Shown piece after piece: positions 10,559-22,200 of a stretch of 64,000 bases of DNA. Both the position numbers and the translations under genes were made by a program. Every line of letters starts with the position of its first letter. Position 1 is the stretch's first letter. Source of the DNA: Theileria orientalis strain Shintoku (taxonomy: Eukaryota > Apicomplexa > Aconoidasida > Piroplasmida > Theileriidae); the NCBI RefSeq assembly GCF_000740895.1, contig NC_025261.1, forward strand, positions 558,001-622,000, in the 5' to 3' direction. Below the pieces are notes generated by a model. That model did no database searches, was not told the DNA's origin, and saw nothing but the letters and a program-made list of their open reading frames with translations.

Positions 10559-13190
10559 TTAGCTGAACATCTTGTCCACCGACTTCGCGAACAGCGTCGT
10601 CAGGCTGCTTGAGTCCGACTTCACAGTCAGCGTGCTCGGGGTCACGCGCGCGAGGATCGAGAGCGAGTTCGTGGTCTGCGCGTAGAAGAAGGCCGCGTCG
10701 GGCTCGTTGAAGAGGCCGCTGCCCACGTGGAAGACGCTGAAGTTCTGCAGCGTCTTCACCACGTTGCCCCTCCTGTGGAAGGGGAAGTCCCTGGCCGGGT
10801 AGCGCGCCCAGAGCGCCTCGTACTGCGTCCTGCCGATGCGCGCGTCGTGCACGAAGACCAGCGGCAGGTCGTAGGTCAGGAAGAAGTAAAACACGTCCAG
10901 GTTCGTCTTTATCGCCGCCTGGATCGTTATCGGGTCTTCCGGCGGGTTGTTCGACGGGATCTGGTTCGTGTTCAGGGCCACGTGGCACTCCGCGGACTTC
11001 CCCGGGTGCACAGTCACCGGCGAGTTTAGCGGCAGCGGCGCCAGGCCGAACGAGTTCGTGTTGAACTGCATCGCCATGAGTACGTAGACTGCCGAGGCCT
11101 TGTTCGTCAGCTTCAGCTGCAGCGAGATCCTGTCCTCCTGGCGGCAGAGGAAGCCCGAGATCTCCAGGCCCAGCTGCCCGTTGACGCCGCGCTGCGAGGG
11201 CTGCAGCAGCACCTGCGACTTTGAGAAGTAGCCCGGGAGCCTGTTCGAGTATCCCTCGAACTGGTCCATGCTGTAGGCTGCCCTGTTCTTGTCGCTCTTG
11301 AAGTAGTCGTCGCCCTCGAGCTCGTCGTCGCTCGACTCCTCCTTCGGCGCGTACTTCGGCGGGTTCGCGGTCAGCGAGTCCTTGAAGGATACTGCCCACG
11401 AGGGCAGGTGGTACACTGAGGACACTCTGCCCAGGTTCTCCAGTAGGTCGTCGAGGATGTTCCTGTCGAGCGTGCCCTCTGCCACTGGCGGCAGCGAGGA
11501 GAGCACCACCTTCGAGGCCACCTTCTTTCCCGACTCCAGCAGCTTCAGGTACATGCACGCTCGGTCCCGCACGTCCGGGTTTCTGCTCTCGAGGCCGCGC
11601 TTGCTGATGACTTGCGATACTAGCTCCGGCTTTTCGCAGGAGAGGTGCACCTTAATTGCTGCTGTCAGCAGGCTCAGCTGTACTGAGTGCGGCTCATCGT
11701 GGAATGTCTCCGAGAGGTTCCGCACGTACTCCGTCGAGTCCTCGATCTGCGACGCGTACTGGCCCACGATCCACACCAGCGCCGACTTCGCCTCTGAGCC
11801 GTAGATGTCCTCCACGTCCGAGCACAGCTGGAACAGCTCGTAGGAGAAGACCTGCGGGTACGTCCTCAGGATGTCGCGCAGCGCCACTGTGCACTCCTCA
11901 GTCACGTAGTTCACCTTCAGCTTCAGCAGCTCCGTCAGTGCGTTCACGCACGAGTTGAGCGCCAGCTCCAGCCTTATGCAGAGCATGCTGATTGCTCTGA
12001 TTGAGCGTCTCACGAACTCCAGGTCCACGTCCGTCGAGTACTCCTTCAGCTCGTTCAGGATCAGTGTGTAGTTCGAGCTGTTCGCCAGCTTAACCATGAT
12101 TTCCAGCTTCTCGATGTTAACGTAGAGCGGGTCTGTGCACTTGCAGAAGAATGAGCGCACCTGGTCCTCCAGCAGCCGCGGGTACTTGGATATCACCACC
12201 AGGATCGACCTCAGCGCCACGTACTGTATCTCAGGCTCCAGCGACGACAGCGTCACTAGTGGCGCTGACAATTTCATTCCTATTGCTCTCAGGTACTCCT
12301 TGTCTGGGATCTTGTTCATCATCTTCAGCACCACCTTGATTGCTGACATCACCACTGCCGGGTTAATGTGCGAGAACCTCGGCGTCACTCCTTCGATCAC
12401 CTTCTTCGCCTGTACTGCGTCCGGCGGGTTATAGTACACAAGCGCGTCAAGGATGTACACCTGTCCCCATTCGATACACTCGTTAAGTCCGTTTAACAAC
12501 CTGTCCAGTGCGTTCTTATCTCTGTTTAGCATCGTCAGGAATATGTTATCTCCTGACAGCTCCGATATTTCCACTAGCGTTGCTACTGCGTTCGATATTA
12601 CCATTGGGTTCTGGTCTGAGAGCATTTCCTGCAACATTTCCAGAAACCCCTCCTCGTGCACTAGTGTCGGCGAGATTCCTAAACGCTTTGAGGCTCGACG
12701 TTCTTACCGTATAGCTTCGATATGCATATTGCTGCTGTTTTCCTCACGTACGGGTCCGGGTCGTTTTTACACCTCTTCAGAGGGTCCACCAGGTACTCCG
12801 TTATTGCCGTCAGTCTTATGTATCCCATTGTTCTTATTGCCAACGCCCTGAACATTATTTATTTTCCTTTCTAAGCTCCACACACCTTATCAGTGGGTTG
12901 CGATCTGATGAGTCTTTACAGAATGTGTTTACTGCTAGTATTGCCAGTTCCGGCTGCACTTTTGCGTAGTTTATCACGTACAGGTACACTAGTTTTTTTA
13001 ATTCTATGTTGTTCGTCTGTATACAGTTTACTACGTCTGGGAACAGGCTCGATACGTCCTTTCCTGTTGTCATTGCTCCTATTACCTTTTTGATTGCTTC
13101 CTTTTGCTTATCTTTGTCTGTGCTTTGGAGTTCCTCTCTCAACTCCTGTAATTCGGAGCGGCGGCTCCCTTTAAAGTGCTTTTTATCCAT
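10559..13190 (-). CDS. Beta-adaptin (AP-1/AP-2 beta subunit)
   Basis: Three exons (12886-13190, 12708-12847, 10559-12678) encode 854 residues. The trunk opens with [15 protein letters not shown] and continues with [16 protein letters not shown] and [13 protein letters not shown], the armadillo-like repeats of AP-1/AP-2 beta. An acidic linker (about residues 580-600, [10 protein letters not shown]) leads to a C-terminal ear with a beta-sandwich and platform domain ([12 protein letters not shown] to the end). The length is slightly below the roughly 940 residues of animal beta-adaptins because the hinge is short. It is part of the heterotetrameric clathrin adaptor at the trans-Golgi network or plasma membrane. 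Sequence alone does not tell AP-1 from AP-2, and many protists share one beta subunit between both. The splice phases all agree. Confidence 0.9.
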
Positions 13191-13472
13191 TGAAATATTC
13201 TACATATGTGGAAACAATTTGGCTTAATTTATACAAAATTCAATATTCATTAGAATATCAGTTTAAACAAATATATTTTTTGATTTCTTCCTTACTCTAT
13301 TCTCTCTATACACATTCCCCCATCTTAGGTTAACGATTTATTACTTCGGCTACAAATACACTCATCATATTTACATGTATAATATAATATAATGTGTGTC
13401 ATATATTTTTGGCTACCAAATTGTCTAACAAATACATTTTAATTAGCATTTTATGTAATTTGCGTAAATTCT

Positions 13473-13840
13473 TTATTCGACGCTGCGGACGATATCAGAA
13501 TCTCCTGCATCCAGTATTGCCATGCATCCAACTCTGAAATGCTTTCCGCAGGCTGTTCCTAGATCGTTATTATCTCCCGTGTAGTGGTGTACTCCACACT
13601 TCGCCAACATTGCGTAATATTCTATTTCCGATCTTCTCAGCGGCGGGCAGTTATTACTCATAATTACCAGTAATGCTAAAAAATATTAATTACAAACGTT
13701 TTTAGTGCCTACTAACCTTTTCCGTTCCTCAATGTTGCCTTTGTCGATTTAAAGCCGAGACAGACCTTTCCTGACTTCATGACCAGTTGAAGGCGGTGGT
13801 TTACGTTCTCCACCAACTTAGATTTCGATTTTTTGGCCAT
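13473..13840 (-). CDS. RPL30: 60S ribosomal protein eL30
   Basis: Two exons (13717-13840 and 13473-13675) give 108 residues. The N-terminus [20 protein letters not shown] and the segment [19 protein letters not shown] match eL30. After the 41-nt intron, the C-terminal half has [36 protein letters not shown] and a DAGDSDI ending, all family hallmarks. eL30 is a 60S subunit protein with an L7Ae-like fold. The length is normal. Confidence 0.93.
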
Positions 13841-14163
13841 TCTTTTTACAAATACTTCTAGATATTCTTCGACTAAAAATGTGGTGTGGTTCCTATCGAT
13901 ACGCTACTTCGATTATTCAGAGTATATATATGTATGTTTAGTTTTTTTAATAATTAAACATAAAAAATGTAAAGTGATGTGATTAGTGTCACTTTTTTAC
14001 TGATCAAGTTCATGCCCCCTACATTCGATTTGACTGACTCCCCATGGAATCCATTATGGCGATAAAATGCTATTATCTATTCACACTTGACATTTTAAAT
14101 CAATTTTTATTTCTATATATATTGTTTGACTTTAGTCTCCTTTAGTGACTTGTTTTGACGTGG
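13841..14163. other. Intergenic spacer
   Basis: Spacer of 323 bases between two minus-strand genes, holding the presumed eL30 promoter and the 3' UTR of the next gene. AT-rich, with no motif I can name. Confidence 0.45.
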
Positions 14164-16311
14164 TTATTTTGTTTTCTTCCCGAATGAAAACAATCCTTTC
14201 TTATTTTTTTTCTTTCTTCCATCTTTTGACTCATCTTCTCCCATTGATATGCTATCCACGCTTTTATCTGTATCATATTCTGCAATTGATATTTTATCCA
14301 GGCTCTTATTAGAACTTCCGTCTCCTATTGATATACCATCTACACTTTTGGTTCTGCTGTAATTACTTTGAGAAGTGCTGTCGTTGTTACTCAGGCTAAT
14401 AAAACTTTTCGATGTGTTATCATCGATTTCATCTGTTTGTTGATCTTTAAGCTCCTTCATTAAATCCCCTTTTAGGCTCAACTGCTCCCTTATTTCAGTT
14501 CTCAGGTACTTTGCTTCTTGCTCTTCAGGTGGTTTATAGGAACCTGTGCTTTCACCCTCTGATGTTCTCATATTTGGCTTTTCACTGGGTTTGTTTTCTG
14601 GTTCATTGGTATCTGCTCCGTATGCACTTACACATGGTCTGCCGAAATTGGTTCCATCCAGAGTGTTCTTTCTAGTTCTCTCTGCCATTTCCACAGTCTT
14701 AAGCTTGTCAAACCCGTGTGAATTTACCTTTTCCTTGTTGAATTCAACGGGCCTTATGCTACTTGTGTTGACAATGGACTTTTGTACAACACTATTGGAC
14801 TGAATACTTCGAATATCATGATTCCCCAGGTTGGACAGAACACTTGCAGCCTCAGGGCTTTTAACATTGTGTGTGGGCGTATTGAAGGGTTCCTCGATTG
14901 AATAGCTGCTTACGAATCTGCTGTTCACAGTTCTTTCAACCATCCTATTACCTCTACGCAATTCCCTATCCCTGTATATGTTTCTATTCATTCGGTTCAC
15001 ATCTGGACAGTTAAGTTCATAGCCATTCTCTGGAATACAAGTCCCATTTGAATAATCTAAATCTTCGCCAAATTCAATTTTAAAATTATCGTAGTGGCTG
15101 TTTGCTTTGTTTAGGTAGCCAGGGTTATTAACGTGTTTTTTGTCGTATTCACTTGGTTTGTTGTTCACATTTCTGTAGTACATTTGTTCATTATTGGCCT
15201 TCTGTTCTCTTCCCCTTTCTAATAAGTGGACATCCATGTAAGTGTGACTGTCGTTGATGTATTTGCCACCACCTTCTTGTTTGTCATAAAATGCAGCATT
15301 GTGCCTTCGATTGGTGTATTTGTGTACTCCACCATTCAATTGGCACGATGTATCATAATTGATGTGGAGATCAGGGATGGCCCTATGGTCTTTGTTAGAG
15401 TTAATTGAACAGTTGCAGTGTGGATAGTTGGTGTCACCCCTGCTATGCAACTCGGCCACTTTGCCAGCCGTGTTCCTTTCCGTCTCAAAAAGGCCCTCAG
15501 TACTGTCTGTGATTGAGCTGCAAAGGTACAAGACACCCTTACCCGTAAGGCTGAAGACTTTGCTCAATGCTAGGCCAATGGAGCCCAAACCTCTACACAA
15601 TTCGTCCCTAGTTAACTGGTAAAACCCAATGTCATCATCAGGTCCATCTGAACCGATGATATCAACTTGACTATTGGGTGTCCTACTGGGCAACTTAACT
15701 ATTTGGTGGCTTGACTTGATTTTATTATGGGCGATTGTCTCTTTGCTGGGCCTGCTCGGCCTCTCGGGAGTCCTTTTGACAGTATGGCTCCTGGGTTGGA
15801 TTGCGCTTTCCCTTCCGTACTTATCAGTGTAATTGGCCTCAGAGTAACCGTCAGGATCGTTGCTTCTGTAATATTTATACTCGAAACTACCGACTGATGA
15901 GATTCCCTCAGTGTAGTTGCTCAATATGGTACTGTTTAAATCGGTGTGTATGGACTCGTAATTCACTGACCTGCCCTCAAAATCCTGGTTATAAAGACTC
16001 TCTGTTACACGTGTTACGTTGCTGTTGTTGACATTGGGTTTAGCTTGCCTGCCGGTTCCACCAGTTACCTCTTTTGAACGATACACGTTCCTCCCCAATG
16101 TATGTGCCTGGTTCACGTGATTATTCAGTCGTATTGCTGACACGGAATCCTCTCTAGAATCGTAATTCGGCTTGTTTCTTGGTGTAAAGTCCCTAGAGTC
16201 TACTAAATTAGCCTGTCTGCTTCTATTGGTGCCTGGAATCATCCTTGGTTCTATGTCTATGTATGGCTCATACCCTGCGTTCATGGGATCAGGCAATCTG
16301 AAGCCATTCAT
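14164..16311 (-). CDS. Large disordered Asn/Ser-rich protein of unknown function
   Basis: Single exon of 715 residues, mostly polar and low in complexity (Asn, Ser, Arg, Tyr, Asp). The only strongly hydrophobic stretch is near residues 235-265 (LGSIGLALSKVFSLTGKGVL), which could be an amphipathic or membrane-associating helix. Near the C-terminus three imperfect repeats occur (KSVDGISIG, KSLDKISIA, KSVDSISMG), followed by a basic tail (RKKKNKKGLFSFGKK). I recognise no domain. Clean reading frame and length argue that it is real. Cytoskeletal or pellicle proteins of apicomplexans can look like this, but there is no specific evidence for that. Confidence 0.6.
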   Translation of the reverse strand: MNGFRLPDPMNAGYEPYIDIEPRMIPGTNRSRQANLVDSRDFTPRNKPNYDSREDSVSAIRLNNHVNQAHTLGRNVYRSKEVTGGTGRQAKPNVNNSNVTRVTESLYNQDFEGRSVNYESIHTDLNSTILSNYTEGISSVGSFEYKYYRSNDPDGYSEANYTDKYGRESAIQPRSHTVKRTPERPSRPSKETIAHNKIKSSHQIVKLPSRTPNSQVDIIGSDGPDDDIGFYQLTRDELCRGLGSIGLALSKVFSLTGKGVLYLCSSITDSTEGLFETERNTAGKVAELHSRGDTNYPHCNCSINSNKDHRAIPDLHINYDTSCQLNGGVHKYTNRRHNAAFYDKQEGGGKYINDSHTYMDVHLLERGREQKANNEQMYYRNVNNKPSEYDKKHVNNPGYLNKANSHYDNFKIEFGEDLDYSNGTCIPENGYELNCPDVNRMNRNIYRDRELRRGNRMVERTVNSRFVSSYSIEEPFNTPTHNVKSPEAASVLSNLGNHDIRSIQSNSVVQKSIVNTSSIRPVEFNKEKVNSHGFDKLKTVEMAERTRKNTLDGTNFGRPCVSAYGADTNEPENKPSEKPNMRTSEGESTGSYKPPEEQEAKYLRTEIREQLSLKGDLMKELKDQQTDEIDDNTSKSFISLSNNDSTSQSNYSRTKSVDGISIGDGSSNKSLDKISIAEYDTDKSVDSISMGEDESKDGRKKKNKKGLFSFGKKTK

Positions 16312-16882
16312 GTTTTAGTATGTTTCTGTGAAATTGCCTTAATGGTTTTAATACTATTAATTTTACTTAGATCGCGCATTTTAAGTGCTGTGTTGAAGCA
16401 CTTTTGCCAGTTTAAACTTATATATCGACATACCGTGAGGGTGCACACACCAACCTATAAATCTACAGATTTGTATATGTATTATTATTTTTATACCATT
16501 TATGGTTGTTTTTATTTATCTTTAATGTTTTTTCATTAAATTAGGATGGATTTTTCCCAATTTGCCGTGGAATCTTTAGATTCTACCATAACCCAAAGTC
16601 ACTCTCACCTAGTATTCGTTGATCCTATTATTTAATTTATTTTATTCATATATTGCGTTTTTCACGATTTAATTGCCTGTGTTGGTTTTATTTATCTGTT
16701 TCTCTTCGTGATTTAATGATCTTGGCGAAAATCCTAGGAAAATTGGCACATACTCACCTGTATATTTTTCTGACTTTTTCAGAATCTACATATTAAGCGA
16801 CATATATACGTGTATATATCATAAATGGGCGTGTACTGACCGTGTGTTTTAAATTTACAGGATATTAAAATAAATTGACCAC
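16312..16882. other. Intergenic spacer
   Basis: About 570 AT-rich bases between two minus-strand genes, with scattered in-frame stops. No RNA gene, repeat or exon pair could be supported. Confidence 0.45.
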
Positions 16883-17992
16883 TCACTTATCCTGGAGTCT
16901 ATTGTACAGGAGGAACATTTTGGCGATGTTGTCGAAGCACAGAGAATTCACGTCCTTCGTGTGCGTCGTGCACTCGTTGCTCATTATTATCGTGGAGAGC
17001 TGCGAGGGCGCCTCGATTTTCTTCAGCAGGCTGTTGTCGAACTCCGGCATCGGCAGCAGCGGCTCGCCCTTGAGCTTGCACTGCTCGTTCTCCAGCCTCC
17101 TCCTCTCCAGCAGCTGCTTCTGCTGCTGCACCAGCTTCGTGTAGTCCCTCTGGTACCTGATGAACTTCTCCTGGTTGTCGCACAGCGCCTCCAGTGACTG
17201 CGACAGGAACTCGAGGTTTTTTTCCAGGTAGTTGTTGTGCGATGCGTCCAGAACGTCGAACACGTACGTGTTCTGTACCAGGCTGTCTGCGAAGTACTGC
17301 GTCAGGAACACTTCTGAGAGTATCGAGTTCTTGATCACGATCGGCACCTCCTCCAGGATCTCAGTTCCCTTCAGCGCGTTGAACTTTCTCACGTCAGGGT
17401 CCTCCGTGTGGTACACTGCCAGCAGCTGGTCTGAGGCTCTGTACGCCTTGAACGAGACTTCTCCTGAGGTCGTCACTGGATCGAAGGCTAGCATGATCGC
17501 CTTGTCCACTGACTCCTGGTATGTCACCAGGTTGTCGATTGCTTCCTTCGACTGCAGGTCTCCGAAGTTGATTGTCTGGTACCATCCTATTGCGAAGCAG
17601 TCCACTTTGATGTCGTTGACCAGGTCTATCATCTTGTCCTGGTACTTCACAAACTCGTCGTCTGCTCTCTCCTCTATTTCGTTTTCCGACAGCATATTTG
17701 CGCTCTTGTCCTTGATGATCGAGTTGTAGATGTCTCTCTTTTGCGGGTACGGGAAGCAGTTCGTCACTTCCAGCTTATCTCCGAAGTCCAGGCCCAAAAG
17801 CTGCCCGTTAACCGGCACCGGGTAGTTATCTTTGCAGTGTTTTATCGCCTTTATCAGGGCCAGGCTGTCTATTTCCACATAGGTTTGCTTCCTTGTCGTC
17901 ACGTTCTTCGGGTTTAAGTTGTTCGAGTGGTCAGAGTGGCTCACTGTCCTACTGGGCAGTCCTCTGTGTGTTTTATTTGGCAGAAATTCCAT
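16883..17992 (-). CDS. EIF3H: Eukaryotic translation initiation factor 3 subunit H
   Basis: Single exon, 369 residues. An MPN domain starts near residue 38 ([20 protein letters not shown], then [22 protein letters not shown]) and includes [14 protein letters not shown]. This is the inactive MPN- form: the zinc-binding JAMM residues are not present, as usual for eIF3h. The C-terminal half is helical (coiled-coil rich in Gln, Arg and Glu around 285-320) and corresponds to the helical bundle of the eIF3 octamer. It acts in the cytosol in the 43S preinitiation complex. It is divergent from the small 18243 gene, with 250 bp between starts. Confidence 0.88.
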   Translation of the reverse strand: MEFLPNKTHRGLPSRTVSHSDHSNNLNPKNVTTRKQTYVEIDSLALIKAIKHCKDNYPVPVNGQLLGLDFGDKLEVTNCFPYPQKRDIYNSIIKDKSANMLSENEIEERADDEFVKYQDKMIDLVNDIKVDCFAIGWYQTINFGDLQSKEAIDNLVTYQESVDKAIMLAFDPVTTSGEVSFKAYRASDQLLAVYHTEDPDVRKFNALKGTEILEEVPIVIKNSILSEVFLTQYFADSLVQNTYVFDVLDASHNNYLEKNLEFLSQSLEALCDNQEKFIRYQRDYTKLVQQQKQLLERRRLENEQCKLKGEPLLPMPEFDNSLLKKIEAPSQLSTIIMSNECTTHTKDVNSLCFDNIAKMFLLYNRLQDK

Positions 17993-18242
17993 GTTTTTAT
18001 AAAATGTACATTTTAAAATAAAACATCCGCTACGTTTAATAAACTTGAAGTGTTGTATCTATGGGGGTGAAAGTTTGATTAAATTACTATCGTTCTTATT
18101 TTTTGGTTCTATTTCAAATCCGTTTCACCTAAAATAATATTCTTTGTTTTTTGTTTTAAATCTTGGAAGTTTGATTTCACGGAATTTCCCACTTTTACAT
18201 ACTACACATTAACATCTATTATTTTCGCCCTTTTGTCTAAAC

Positions 18243-18975
18243 ATGATAAAAAACTATCATATACAGTCTCCTAGTCAAACCCATTCTGAATATGATGAGG
18301 TAGTTTATCTCAGTGTTTATATTTATTACTTTTCAGTCCTTTTTCAACGATTCCGTTGCCCACTCGAGCATTTTGGACTACGATTACCCTTCTTTTGACA
18401 GTTTAAGTAAGGATTCCACTTACACTTCTATTTATCTGCACCTATTCGTTTTTCCTATATCTATAATTTTTAGGGGAGGTTGAGATTTCTGATTCTGAGC
18501 TCGCCAAGTTGTGCCTCGAATACTACTTCAATAGCTCTTTCGAGAATGTTGTCCATGACAGGCCTTCTTTTTTCCTTTTCCGGGTACGCCTTTTCTCAAT
18601 TACCTCTTTGGCCTGTTTATTTTTCTTAACACATTTTTTTTTATTTTTAGGCTGAGGTTCTTCTTAACCTTCGTAAGTACAAGGATGCTCTTTCTTCCTG
18701 TCTTTGTTTCGAGATTTGTTCGTCTCCGAATTTGATTTCTAAGGCTATTAAAATGATCTGTTTCTACCAGTTAAACTATTCCAAGAATTTTACTTTACTC
18801 AAGGAGTATGTTTCTTCTTTGCTCTTACCTAATTTTTTTTAGTGAGCTGATGACTTCCAATCTCGAGTCTCTTTCTGACTCTCTTCGTAAAACTGTCATT
18901 GGTACCATTCAGGTGTCCGCTTGGATTCCCGAGTTAATGAACTGCCTCAATAACATGAAAAACACCAAAGAGTAA
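18243..18975 (+). CDS. Small TPR-like protein of unknown function (five short exons)
   Basis: Exons 18243-18299, 18337-18406, 18474-18583, 18651-18805 and 18843-18975 join in phase to 174 residues ending at TAA 18973-18975. The segment from ELAKLCLEYYF through FLFRAEVLLNLRKYKDALSS looks like tetratricopeptide helix pairs (AEVLLNLRKYKDAL fits the TPR A/B pattern). The rest is also helical. I cannot place it in a family; a subunit of a larger assembly is a reasonable guess. The T-rich codon choice is unlike the GC-richer neighbours. No single frame is long enough to reveal this gene; it shows only after splicing. Confidence 0.6.
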
Positions 18976-18989
18976 TTTACCTACCCTGT

Positions 18990-19130
18990 GCTTATATACT
19001 TATTCTGTGTGTATTCACCTGTTGTGGGTGCATTAAATTACCTTGTGTGTATTCACCTGTTGTGTATTAAATTACCTTGTGTGTTTTCACCTATTGTGAG
19101 TGTATTAACTTGCCATGTGTGTGTGTTCAC
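18990..19130. repeat. Degenerate minisatellite 3' of the TPR-like gene
   Basis: A unit of about 30 bases built on cttgtgtgtattcacctgttgtg and attaaattac is repeated three to four times with drift (gtgtgtattcacctgttgtg, gtgtgttttcacctattgtg, catgtgtgtgtgttcacc). It lies in the spacer between the convergent 18243 gene and isoleucyl-tRNA synthetase gene. Confidence 0.7.
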
Positions 19131-19246
19131 CAATATCTATCAACTCTCCGTAGACTGTTGTCTGATGTGTATATTATTTAATGACATTAATGGTTTTCCG
19201 TGAGTTATGAGTGGACCCATTTGTGATCATTATTTGATTTAAATTG

Positions 19247-22200
19247 TTACTTTTTAACAATTACAACTTCTATTGCACTTTCGCGGATTGACACTATTTC
19301 GGAATGTAATTTATTACTAACATTTAGTGTTTTAGTGATTACTGCATTTTTCTTGAGTATTTTTTGTAGATTTTCAGATTGATCCGATAACGTATCATAT
19401 AGTTCATCGTCTTCAGTCCTTATGTATATTGTGATATCATCATCAATAGACAATCCAAGCTAAAAATTATTAGTTATTGTCATTGTTATTGGTACTAGTG
19501 CTATTATTTGTAGTATTGCTACTGTTACTATTGCTATTACTATTGCTATTACTATACTGCTACTACTACTATCACTAATATTACTATTGCTATCACTGCT
19601 ACTACTACTACTAATATCACTAGTGCTACTACTTGTATGCTTGTATGCTTGTATGCTTGTATTTTACCTGTTTTCTCATCTTCTGAACTTTGTTTGCCAC
19701 TTCTCTGCAGAGTGCCTTGTAGTCCAGGTCCTCGTCTTTCGTCAGGTCCAGTATCACTGTCAGGTTACAATCTGACTCTGCGTCGTATATTGTCGTGTCC
19801 AGTCTCTCAGGGTTAATTCTTCTGCTCACCACCACGTCGTCCTTGTGTATTTGGAATCCGCATATTTTGAGTGGTCCTTGCTCCAGTGCCAGTATTTGTG
19901 TTTCGTCCAGGTTTCTTATTTGCTCCGACACTTGCTTCACGTCCTTTCCCAGTCTTGCTCCCAGCGACTTAAAATTTGCCACCGCTTCCACCTTGATCAG
20001 ACTCGTATCGTTTGACAGTTTTATCTCCACTATGTTCAACTCATCTCTTATAAGCGGCAGCAACTCCACCAGTGAGTCCAATGTTTTTTTGTCGTCGTGC
20101 ACTATCGTCAGTGTTCTCACTGGGAATTTCAGTGACACTTTTTTTCTTTCTCTCACTGATCTTGCCAGCAGCACCACCTTTTGCATGATTTCCACTCTTT
20201 TCATCAGCTCCTTATCTGAGCTTCTTGCTGTTTTCGGCAGCACTTCGTAGTGTATACTTTCCAATCCTCCGGATGCTTTTCTCAGGTTCAAGTATATCAT
20301 CTCCGATGTGAATGGTGCAAACATACTCTACATTTAGGTTGATCAATCCATTAATTTGTATCTATCTCTCTCAGTAACATATTTGTATCTATCTCACTCA
20401 GTAACATATTTGTATCTATCTCTCTCAGTAACATATTTGTATCTATCTCACTCAGTAACATATTTGTATCTATTTTCCACTGTTACTCTATCCTTGTTAT
20501 CTGCCATGTTCTATTTAAGCTTACCATCAAATGGTTAAATGTCTTTAGTGACACAAATAGGGACTGAAGTGAGACCAAGGCCTCCTCCTCTCCAAATGCT
20601 CCCCTCATTCTTTCTCTATTGAATCTAATGTACCTGAAAATCATTTAGTCGTTTCCGCGTTTGTTTATTTTTATTTTCTACTTTTATTTACACCAACTCT
20701 ATGTACACTTTGTTATCTACTTTTATTTACACCGACTCTATGACTATCTGTTATCTACTTTTATTTACGCCAACTATATCTATTTCTCCAATTTTCTCTC
20801 TATTGCTCCTCTACTTTTACACTTACCAGTTTGTTAGCTGCTCCAAGAATGACAATAGCTTGGGCATCACATTGTACAACTTATAGTGCTCCATTTCAAA
20901 GTGTACGCATTGTATCAGATCTTGTGTGATCGTATACACCCACCGGTCCATTAGACATGTCGACTTGAAGGGTGCGTCGTAGTCTGGGACGAACTTCCTT
21001 CTCGTGTTCGTCTCATACCTCGTGACTTCTTGCACCAGGAATCTATATCACATTGTTATTCAATGCTCCGACAGATTAATAGTTATCTATCCCTTGTTAA
21101 TGCTATTTCTACATCTAGCTGATATTTGCATTAACTTATTACTATTAGCATTAACATATTACTATATAAAATAACTAACTGCTAATTGCAGTCGCTAAAT
21201 ACTATTTATAATCATTAAATACTATATGCATTCAATAAATAAGCTTGCAGTAGGTGAATACCTGAACGAGTGAAACCAGGGTAGTATCACGTCCTTCAGC
21301 ACGTTCCTCACGCCCAGCGTCGAGAACCTCACTGGCTCCGCCTTCACTGCTGGCGATGATATCAGGAACAGACGCAGCGAGTCTGCTCCGAACTGGTTGA
21401 CTATTTCCAGCGGGTCCGGGTAGTTCTTCAGGCGCTTCGACATCTTTTTTCCGTCTCCCGCCAGGACCAGCCCGTTGACGACCACGTTCTTGAATGGTGA
21501 CTTTTTGAAGAGGTGTGTCGAGATCACCATGAGTGTGTAGAACCATCCTCGCGTCTGGTCCAGGCCCTCCGCTATGAAGTTTGCTGGGAAGTGTTCGTGC
21601 AGTCTCTCTGCGTTTTCGAACGGGTAGTGTATCTTCGCCAGCGGCATGGAGCCGCTTTCGTACCAGCAGTCGAATATCTCAGGGATCCTTCTCAGCGGCG
21701 GGTACTCACTCCCTCGCGGGTCCGGTATTTGCAGGTGATCCACGTGATCTCTGTGCAGGTCCACCACCTTCGTTCCTGTGAGTCTTTCGAGCTCCTCGAT
21801 GCTTCCCACGCATACCACTTGCGAGTAGTCCTCGCTCACCCACAGTGGTATTGGTGTTCCCCAGAACCTGTTTCTGCTTATGCACCAGTCCCTCGCCTCT
21901 GACACCCAGTTTCTGAACCTCTTGTCTTTCACGAACTGCGGTACCCAGTTTGACTCTGAGACTGAGTTGAGTATTTCTTCTCTGTAGTCCGCCACCTTGA
22001 TGAACCAGCAGTTGACTGCTCTGTATATGAGCGGCGTGTCACTTCTCCAGCAGTACGGGTATGAGTGTACTATTGTGCCCACGTGCACCAGCCTATCTTT
22101 GTTTTTGAGCATCTTCTTGATAACGATGTCTGCGTCCTTGATGTACATTCCCGTCAGCTCCCCTGTGTTTTGTATGAAGAGTCCTGACTCGTTAACCAGG

